Assembly (NCBI RefSeq): GCF_042453785.1
Contig: NC_091672.1
Location: 6,528,501-6,592,500 of the forward strand
DNA length: 64,000 bases
Origin: Malus domestica
Taxonomy: Eukaryota > Streptophyta > Magnoliopsida > Rosales > Rosaceae
Reading direction: 5' to 3'
Positions 56,342-64,000 of the stretch are shown in pieces. A model generated the notes under the pieces. That model ran no database searches. It had not been told where the DNA came from and saw only the letters and a list, made by a program, of their open reading frames with translations. The stretch's first letter is position 1; every line of letters begins with the position of its first letter. The position numbers and the translations under genes were made by a program.

Positions 56342-58011
56342 ATGGGGAGCGAAAGAAGCCATAGCACACAGAATGACACCCATTTTGTACCTAGTGCGAA
56401 GCAACGAAAGAATGAAGGAAAGAGGGTTGCTCTTCAAGCTAAAGTCGATGAGCTAGAAGCTCAGAACAAGAAGATAACAATGAAGAATGAGGTTCTCAAG
56501 GATCAGTATGAGAAGCTATTTGAGACGCTCCACGAAACTAGGCGTACTCAAACATGCGAGCTCGTTGCCCCTGTAGACATCAACCATCATCTGGGTGCCC
56601 CTCAACACGGAGGGTCACCTCCCTTCGACATGGGTATCCCTAATGAGGAGTGAGCTAATCATCAAAACATTGATCAACATGAGACTTATCTCAACCCAGA
56701 TGCTTCGACCTGAAGTAGAAGAAGTGGAGGAAGACACCTCATTGCAGAAGGGTTGGAAAGATTGAAAACCGTTTATCGTGACTGCCGAGACTTCCTAAAG
56801 CAACGTCGAGAGAATCCCCTCCATATATGCTCGAAGATCAATGACCCAAGGATTTTTGAAAGACTCGGTCCCTTCCTACGACCCAGGCCAGCTGCCAATC
56901 TAGGGAAGGAACGACAGGTCCTAGATGAACATGAAGGTACGGGGGACTCTGAGGTATTCCGACAAACTCACCCTAGGAGTCAGTACGGCGAGTCCAAGGA
57001 AAAACCACACGCCCTTGCTCAAACTTTCCTACTTCCAAGAGGTAATGGAGACTTACGAAAGAAAATTCTAGTGGTACATGACTCCACTCAGGACCCCCTT
57101 GTCCTACAGCTCATTGAGAAAGTGAACAAGTTGAAGGCCGAACGTCAGGCCGAGATACCTGACTGGAACCAACCCAGGCCTGGCCCTCTTACAAGAAGGA
57201 TTCTCGACACCCCCTACAAGAGAAGACAAAACAAAAACTTGGTTTACAACTCTATACTAGAAGGGAGGACCCAATTGAACACCTTAACCTCTTTGAGTCC
57301 ACCATGGCATATCGGATGCACAATGACGAAGAGCAATGTCTTCTCTTCCCCTCCACCCTCTTTGGCGGAGCTCTAAACTGGTATTGCCGTCTTCCACCTG
57401 AGACAGTAGACTCATTTGAGGAATTGAGGAAACTGTTTGTCTTTCAACACATTTTCTAGACCGATCACTTGCATTCTGCAGATGACTTGTACACTATTCG
57501 CCAAAAGCCGGACGAGTCACTACGAGAGTATGCCGGTTGCTTCAGCCATGAGTATTCTCGCTACGCTGACGCAGATGACAAGACCGCCCTCAAGTCCTTC
57601 ACGGCAGGCCTACGTGATTGTTTCTTTAAGTACATGATCAATGCCAACACTTGGAAGACTTACTCTGACGTGATGGCACAGGCTTACAACCATGCCTCAC
57701 CCGAAGCAAGGACATACCAAAGGAACCCCCATATGGTTAACCCCTATCAACAAATGGGAAGTGGAAGTCAAGTTCTACCAAGTGAGGAGATATTGGCCAT
57801 TCAGACACCCATTGCATCATCTCCTGCCTCATTTAGCTACTCGCTAAGTCACCAAACGTATCTGTCTCTTGTAACAGGAAGGATTTTTACTCTCAGCAAG
57901 CCCATTACAATAAGAGGGATAAAAGTTCGTATCAAGATAACCAGGGGTGAACGTACCGTCGACTATTATGACTATGGGGCCAAGCCTCACTCTTTCAAAG
58001 TGGAGGACTAG
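56342..58011 (+). pseudogene. Broken retroelement gag
   Basis: An ATG at 56342 opens a frame with a coiled coil (KVDELEAQNKKITMKNEVLK) that stops at 56653. Gag-like sequence continues after further stops. One block (about 56750-57260) is Arg/Lys-rich and ends near a frame change. The next (about 57260-57460) has the typical gag core with ALNWYCRLPP and stops at a TAG. The third (to 58011) has the conserved SLREYAGCFSHEYSRYAD region. At least three stops and one frame change make it non-functional. It resembles Ty3/Gypsy Tat-type gag. No protease, RT or integrase follows. Confidence 0.8.
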
Positions 58012-58479
58012 GTACTAAAGGAAATGCTATTATAAGAAGGCATACACATTACAAATGTTTTGACTCTCAACCGCTTGAGATCTTTTGTCACACAAGCCAT
58101 TCGACAAATATTTAAAGAAGAGGGAATTCAGACAACTTCTTCTGAGTCTTTTGCGTTTCTAGCATTGGAACACTTGGTCTACGCTGACCTACCCTTATAC
58201 TCCAACTCAGAGCTTCAACATGCGTACTTTGACATAAAGTATGTGATACTAAGTGTTACAACCAACATGGTTCACATATCAAAAGCATGGATCCCTTCAT
58301 GCATAGCAAAACATTCATAAGCATCACTCATATCAATCAACATAAACATTATACATTCCAACACATTCATACATAAACATCATACATTCCAACACATCCA
58401 TACATAAGCCAACTATGTTTCGAAAGGGTTCAACATACTTTGTGTCTTCGACACTTGCTACAATGTGCCTCGACACCTT
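58012..58479 (+). other. Non-coding region after the broken gag
   Basis: This lies between the gag remnant and the first array. ACATTCCAACACATNCATACATAA is locally repeated near 58350-58405 with a consensus shift. No pol domain is found. Confidence 0.5.
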
Positions 58480-59140
58480 GCCCTTATTCTTACCAACCAG
58501 GTGATGAAATGTGAAGAAGGAACTCATCTTCATGCTACTAACCAGGTGATGAAATGTACAACCCGAACTCTAATATCATTTGGCAACTTGCCACTCATGC
58601 CACCAACCAGGTGAAGAAAGAACTCATCTTCATGCCACCAACCAGGTGATGAAATGTAAAACCTGTACTCTCCTTTATGCCACCAACCAGGTGATGAAAT
58701 GTACAACCCGTACTTTCCTTCATGCCACTAACCAGGTGATGAAATGTGATGAAATGTACAACCCGTACTCTCCTTCATGCCACCAACCAGGTGATGAAAT
58801 GTACAACAAGTACTCTAATATCATTTAGCAACTTGCCACTTATGCCACCAACCAGGTGAAGACGGAACTCATCTTCATGCCACCAACTAGGTGATGAAAT
58901 GTACAATCTGTACTCTCATTCATGCCACTAACCAGGTGATGAAATGTACAACCCGTACTCTAATATCATTTGGCAACTTGCCATTCATGCCACCAACCAG
59001 GTGAATAAGGAACTCATCCTCGTGCCACCAACCAGGTGATGAAATGTGATGAAAGGTGATGAAGGAACTCATATTCGTACCACTAACCAAGCGATGAAAG
59101 CAACTCACCATTCATTCCACCTACCAGAAGATGAGTGGTA
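58480..59140. repeat. Tandem array 1, about 45-bp unit
   Basis: The core ATGCCACCAACCAGGTGATG, then AAATGTACAACCCGTACTCT, recurs more than ten times. Some units have a longer insert (AATATCATTTGGCAACTTGCC) or a doubled GATGAAATGT, which gives a higher-order pattern. Confidence 0.9.
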
Positions 59141-59369
59141 CAACTTGTGCATGTGAACTCCGAGCATTCACAAATAATAAAAAACCCTCAAGCTTGACAA
59201 CTCAACTAGGGGAGCACTTATGCCCAACAAGAGTTATGGTCACCAACAAAGTCTTATTGCAAGCCAACAACAACTTCAGTGCATGGCATATGAAGATCAA
59301 GCTTTTCAGCCCTCTTACTTCTGCTTCAGACATTTCCCATCTGTAACAATGCAAACACTACAACTCGTA

Positions 59370-59850
59370 GAAAGCTTCACACTCTTGATCAAGACAGTGT
59401 GAAGCAAAACCAACTTATGGTGCTAACAAGAGCTTCATCAAAAGAGTTCAACCATAATTCTCAAAAGCTTCACACACTCTTGATCAAGACAGTGTGAAGC
59501 AAAACCAATTTATAGTGCCAACAAGAGCTTCATTAATGGAGGGCAGCCACAATTCTCAAAAGCTTCACACACTCTTGATCAAGACAGTGTGAAGCAAAAC
59601 CAATTTATGGTGCCAACAAAAGCTTCATCAAAGGAGTTCAACCACAATTCTCAAAAGCTTCCCACACTCTTGATCAAGACAGTGTGAAGCAAAACCAATT
59701 TATGGTGCTAACAAGAGCTTCATCAATGGAGGGCAACCACAATTCTCAAAAGCTTCACACACTCTTGATCAAGACAGTGTGAAGCAAAACCAATTTATGG
59801 TGCCAACAAAAGCTTCATCAATGGAGGGCAACTACAATTCTTAAACCTTC
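59370..59850. repeat. Tandem array 2, 95-bp unit with hairpin
   Basis: CTTGATCAAGACAGTGTGAA begins at about 59384, 59479, 59574, 59669 and 59764, an exact 95-bp period. In each unit GCTTCACAC and GTGTGAAGC flank the palindrome TTGATCAA and can fold into a hairpin. Two related, more distant units lie at about 60120 and 60245. Confidence 0.92.
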
Positions 59851-60299
59851 GAGGCAAATTCAAGACTCTTCGAAGCAAATTCAATTTATATGGTTCATCT
59901 AAACGTTCGACTACTACAAGGTGTGGCTTGCATCACAATCTCTTGCTCAACAATGTAGAAGCAAAATTTGTATATATTGTCTCTCCCACATTTTCAAATT
60001 TCTAATTTTCCCAAAAAAAAAAAAAAAAACAAAAGAAAAAAAGAAAAAAAAGGAAATTGGGAAATTCAACAAAGCTTCATCAATGGAGGACAACTACAAA
60101 TTCTCAAAAGCTTCACTCTATCTTGATCAAGATAGTGTGAAGGAAAATCAATTCGTGGTACCCAACAAAGCTTCACCACAAAAGCTTTTCCAACAAAAGC
60201 TTCATCAATGGAAGACAACTACAAATTCTCAAAAGCTTCACACTATCTTGATCAAAATAGTGTGAAGCAAAATCAATTCATGGTACCCAACAAAAGCTT

Positions 60300-60910
60300 T
60301 AACTCCAAAGCTTCACCTACAAAGCTTCAACTCCAAAGCTTCACCTACAAAAGCTTCACCCACAATAGCTTCACCTACAAAAGCTTCACCTATAAAAGCT
60401 TCACCTACCACAAAAGCTTCACCCATAAAAGCTTCACCCACCACAAAAGCTTCACTCATAAAAGCTTCACCCATAAAAGCTTCACCCACCACAAAAGCTT
60501 CACTCATAAAAGCTTCACCCATAAAAGCTTCACCCACCACAAAAACTTCACCTACAAAAGCTTCACCCACAATAGCTTCACCTACAAAAGCTTCACCCAT
60601 AAAAGCTTCACCCATAAAAGTTTCACCAACAAAAGCTTCACCAACAAAAGCTTCACCCACCACAAAAGCTTCCCCCACCACAAAAGCTTCACCCACAAAA
60701 ACTTCCCCCACCACAAAAGCTTCACCTACAAAAACTTCACCCATAAAAGCTTCACCCACCACAAAAGCTTCACCTACAAAAGCTTCACCCACAATAGCTT
60801 CACCTACAAAAGCTTCACCCACAAAAGCTTCCCCCACCACAAAAGCTTCCCCCACCACAAAAGCTTCACCAACAAAAGCTTCACCCACCACAAAAGCTTC
60901 ACCTACAAAG
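60300..60910. repeat. Tandem array 3, 15-21-bp AAGCTTCACC unit
   Basis: About 36 units of AAAGCTTCACC plus a short linker (CACA, TACA, CATA, CACCAC) are present. Most contain AAGCTT. All three linker lengths are multiples of three, so both strands stay open (60208-60927 plus, 60313-60891 minus) without being genes. Confidence 0.92.
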
Positions 60911-60989
60911 CTTCAACACAAAGATAGTGTGAAGCAAAATCAATTTATGGTACCCAACAAAGTTTCAACCTCAAAGCTTCACCTATAAA

Positions 60990-60991
60990 GC

Positions 60992-61026
<35 letters not shown>
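60990..61026. repeat. TA microsatellite
   Basis: A run of about 16 AT units lies just before the spacer leading to solo LTR copy 2. Confidence 0.85.
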
Positions 61027-61029
<3 letters not shown>

Positions 61030-61226
61030 CGGAAATTCAAAAATTCAAAAATTCAAAAAAAAAAAAAAGAAAAGAAAGAAGCATAGGCCTCCTCTTCTTT
61101 GGGCCTAATAACTTTCATAACAAATATATATGAAGGAGGAGTTTTGGGCTACCACTTAGAAAGGAAAATGGTGAAGTTTTGTTACTTTAGAAACTTGGCT
61201 ACTAGCAAGACACCTCCTTCGTCAAC

Positions 61227-63488
61227 TGATAGGAGCATATTTATGCGACTTAGTTAACATGTTTTCTTGCACTTACTTAGTTAGTTATTGCTTATAAGAG
61301 TGTTTTAAGCCATTTTTGTATGTTTGTAGGTCCTAATAACAAAGTTGGCAAGAAAAGTGCATTTTGGAGCAATTTTGGGCTGAAATGGATTGCATGCACA
61401 TGGAGACATGAGGATGGATGTTTTTAGAAGATTGGAATTCAGCATGTGTGTGTGCAAGTGCGTTGACCTACAACTAACAAACAGCATAGCTGCCATGTGA
61501 TAGAGAAAATATGTTGATTGTGGCTGATATGATGAAGATGTGTATGTGCAAATGCAAAGGTAAACATGGACAGCACACACACATGCAAACCCACAACAAG
61601 GTGAGGGTCTTTTTGTGCAAAGGTGACAGCACAAACACATGCAAAGGGAGGAGACATCAAACAGCTCACACACATGCAAGGATGACATACACACACATGC
61701 AAACTGCATGGACAGGTTGAAGGGCAGAAAATGTGTTTGTTTTGTGGTTGAAATGATGAAGAACATGTGTGTGCAAGTGTAACAGCTAGTACAATGTGGA
61801 AATGATGATTACATGGCAGCACAAACACATGGGAAAGCAAAGAATACACATCACATGGAAACACATAACATATGGGCAGAAAAGGGGTGGATTGGTGGCT
61901 GAAATGATGAAGAACATGTGTGTAAATGTAAAGGAGAAACATGGCAGAAAATGTGTTTGTTTTGTGGCTGAAATGATGGAGGTCATGTGTGTGCAAATGT
62001 AAAGGGAAACATGGACAACACACACCCATACAAATTGCACATGCAAGGAATTGAAGTGGTCCTCTCCTTAGCCTATAAATACTTCCACCATTCCCCTTCC
62101 TAAAGAACAATCTGAATCCATAAAAAGAGCTTCATTCACAAACACAAGTCCCTTGCCGTGAGCTCAATTCCATTTCATCCATACATTCAAACACATCTCC
62201 ATACACTTCCATTTTCCATGCCGTGAGATCCAATTCCATTCCCTAGCCGTGAGCACCTCACATTCATCCATATATTCCGACATCCCACAAACACATACAA
62301 TTCCATTCCCTTGCCGTGGCATCCATCCAACCTAAATACATTCATAACCCTTCCATAAATCCATACACATCCTAGACATTTGTGCTGCAACAAGATGGTG
62401 AAAACAAAGGTCCTTGGCGTTTCAAGCTTGGAACTTTGAAGCGTTTTAGGTGTACTTCGTTCTTGCTTTCAATGTCTACTTTGTTATTTTCTAATTTTGT
62501 TGCAATTATGAGTGGCTAAACCCCTATTTAGTTAGGGGGAAATTCAAAGCCATGAACATACTTGCAATATGAATTGATTACCTTCAGTTGTGATTCATAA
62601 GTTGTGAATTCAATTTGTTTAGCTGCTTGATTGTTAACTTATTCGTGTATGTTTATTAAGAGTGCACACTTAGTTGCATGCATGAATATGATGCTAGAAT
62701 ATAGGAGAGTTTCACCTAATAGTTACAAACTTATATTCACAAGTAGTGGAGGTTGCTTAAAAACGATCGCGTTAAATGAATTCTTGGTAGGAGTTTCATG
62801 CTCATCATAGTAACGAATACCTCGTCAATACTTATAGTTTTCATAATGCTTAATGATCTTTGATTGTATCTTTATTGTGTTGTTCACGTAAAGGACTTTT
62901 GAAGAATGCTTGAATTGTTGTATGCGCTTTCCCATCCAATTCAATAACTTAAGGAGAACTTGAAAGTTAATTTAAGCGGATTTAATTAACCTGGGGTGTT
63001 GAGTTTCATGATTCATCGAAAGAACAACTGAAAATTGGTTTATGTGCAAGTGTGTCATGTGTGGAGAAGAACCCTCTAGCTAGCCCATCATCCATAGTTT
63101 ACCCAAATTCGTCCAAAATCTGTTTTAGTTTACAATCTGTTTGTTTTGTTTTCAATTTCGTCAAAATCAAATCCCCCTTTACTTTAAAGTGTTTTATTAG
63201 TCAAAATTTGTTTTGATTTGTGTTTTTAAGTGTCTTGACTCAAGTTAGAACCTAATTTCGTCCAAAACCATCCCTAGAGTCTTTTAAACTACTTTTGAGT
63301 CTTTTTAGTTTGTATTGAATCTTTTAAGTCTAAGTTGGTGTTTTAAACTTAATTTTACGTTTTTAAGTCAGTTTCAAGTTTTTAGCAATCCCTCATAATC
63401 CCTGGCCTAGAACGATCCCTACTTACATTCTTTACTACAATTGACAACAAGAGGGTTTAATTTGTGTGTTAAGTTAATTTTTGCATCA
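61227..63488 (+). mobile_element. Solo LTR (copy 2), nested in the gag-only element
   Basis: This 2262-bp unit begins TGATAGGAGCATATTTATGC and ends TTTTTGCATCA, flanked by TCAAC at 61222-61226 and 63489-63493. It aligns with copy 1 at both ends and in the middle (CATGTGTGGAGAA, AACCCCTATTTAGTTAGGG, CTAGAACGATCCCTACTTA). It carries an extra 600 bp rich in ACATG, CACACAC and AACATGTGTGTG repeats (about 61440-62050). A TATA-like CCTATAAATACTTCC is near 62080. The short open frames in it are by-products of the repeats. Confidence 0.9.
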
Positions 63489-63493
63489 TCAAC

Positions 63494-63837
63494 TCCCTCG
63501 ACCGCAGACTTGGGGGACTCCTACCATATGCTACTGTACCTTGATACTCGGAAGTCTCACGACCACTCAGTGACTTGGATTTTTTCAAGTCTCCAACTGA
63601 GAAGTTTTCCTCACTCGGGAAATTAAGGGAGCACTACCTCAACCTACATGCTTCACTCATAAAGCTTCAACATATAAGATTCAACAAAAGGAAAATTTCA
63701 AAGAACTTAGTGAAGAAGGCCTTGGTGTATTTAACACAATACGTTGAAATAAAGTAAAACTTGTTTATTGATATCTCCGATAAGTTACACATATGTACAT
63801 ATACATGAATCAAAATAAACAAACAAGAGAGAGCCTT
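63494..63837 (+). other. 3' region of the gag-only element
   Basis: CATAAAGCTTCAACATATAA-type sequence continues the satellite region across the solo LTR. TTGATATCTCCGATAAGTTACAC (about 63767) parallels TTAATATCTCCGAGAAATTACAC at 17967 in the complete Tat element, just past the end of the antisense ORF. Confidence 0.6.
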
Positions 63838-64000
63838 CACAAAGGTTGCTTAGGAGAAGTCTCAGTAATCGGCAAAGCCCCAGAAAGAGGATGCACAAGA
63901 GGGTAATTATTCGGAGCATCAGTACTAGGCAGAACCCCAGAAGCAAGAGGCACTGAAGGTTGATCATTTGGTGCTTCATTACACAGTACAGCCCCAGAAG
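63838..64000 (-). CDS. C-terminal end of an antisense ORF, cut by the window edge
   Basis: On the minus strand an open frame enters from 64000 and ends with a TGA near 63846-63848. Its Pro/Ser-rich sequence contains SGVLPSTDAPNN and NEAPNDQPSVPLASG. It matches in order the tail of the antisense ORF at 18029 (IEAPNKLSSVP, RVPPSTKAPST) and has one extra repeat of the SGxLPxTxAP unit. The coiled-coil part would lie outside the window. This shows that the gag-only element carries the same antisense gene as the complete Tat element. Confidence 0.65.

Noticed and set aside
58480..60910. CRISPR-like direct repeats
   Set aside because: The units are adjacent satellites without unique spacers of constant size, in a plant nuclear retroelement.
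61305..62110. Cys/His-rich minus-strand ORFs of 153 and 223 residues
   Set aside because: They arise from the ACATG/CACACA repeats inside the solo LTR and have no domain.

Overview
This is a plant nuclear window. It is gene-poor, intron-bearing and dense in LTR retrotransposons, SINEs and MITEs. Gene content and repeat style suggest a woody rosid, most likely Rosaceae of the apple/pear type. That assignment is inference from remembered families; no search was run. All credible host genes lie on the minus strand.

Host genes, in coordinate order: an mTERF-family gene (mTERF-A, 3.5-5.3 kb); a DYW-type PPR RNA-editing factor resembling Arabidopsis OTP81/QED1 (24.5-26.7 kb); a second mTERF gene (mTERF-B, 28.4-30.2 kb); a six-exon two-RRM UBA2-like RNA-binding protein (32.2-35.6 kb); and two PHR1-like MYB-CC genes. 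The first of these is short (PHL-B, 37.0-38.2 kb) and the second full length (PHL-A, 45.4-47.4 kb). The mTERF and MYB-CC genes are therefore each present twice. The MYB-CC duplication carries flanking sequence on both sides. The short copy lost most of its N-terminal half by an in-frame deletion but keeps every later exon open. From memory, a MYB-CC gene (PHL5) and an mTERF gene are also neighbours in Arabidopsis, so this looks like an old syntenic block.

Mobile DNA dominates. A complete Ty3/Gypsy element of the Tat lineage (dual RNase H) occupies 7862-21559. It has two 912-bp LTRs that look identical and a 5-bp target duplication, and it sits inside a small MITE. Its gag-pol frame is open except for one TGA between the RT and the rest of RNase H. 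Its 4.5-kb 3' region carries an antisense coiled-coil ORF. A second, related element starts near 55.5 kb and runs off the right edge. It keeps only a broken gag, then three different tandem-repeat arrays, and at the window edge the end of a homologous antisense ORF. Two solo LTRs of one further family (41098-42729 and 61227-63488) each have target duplications. A 580-bp TRIM lies at 54767-55346. The left 2 kb looks like an antisense LTR fragment. SINEs and MITEs fill much of the rest.

The most unusual items are the antisense ORF shared by an autonomous and a gag-only Tat-type element, the in-frame remodelling of PHL-B, the satellite-rich 3' region of the gag-only element, a small signal-peptide ORF at 22426-22542, and a stray fragment of the RRM gene at 23.7 kb.
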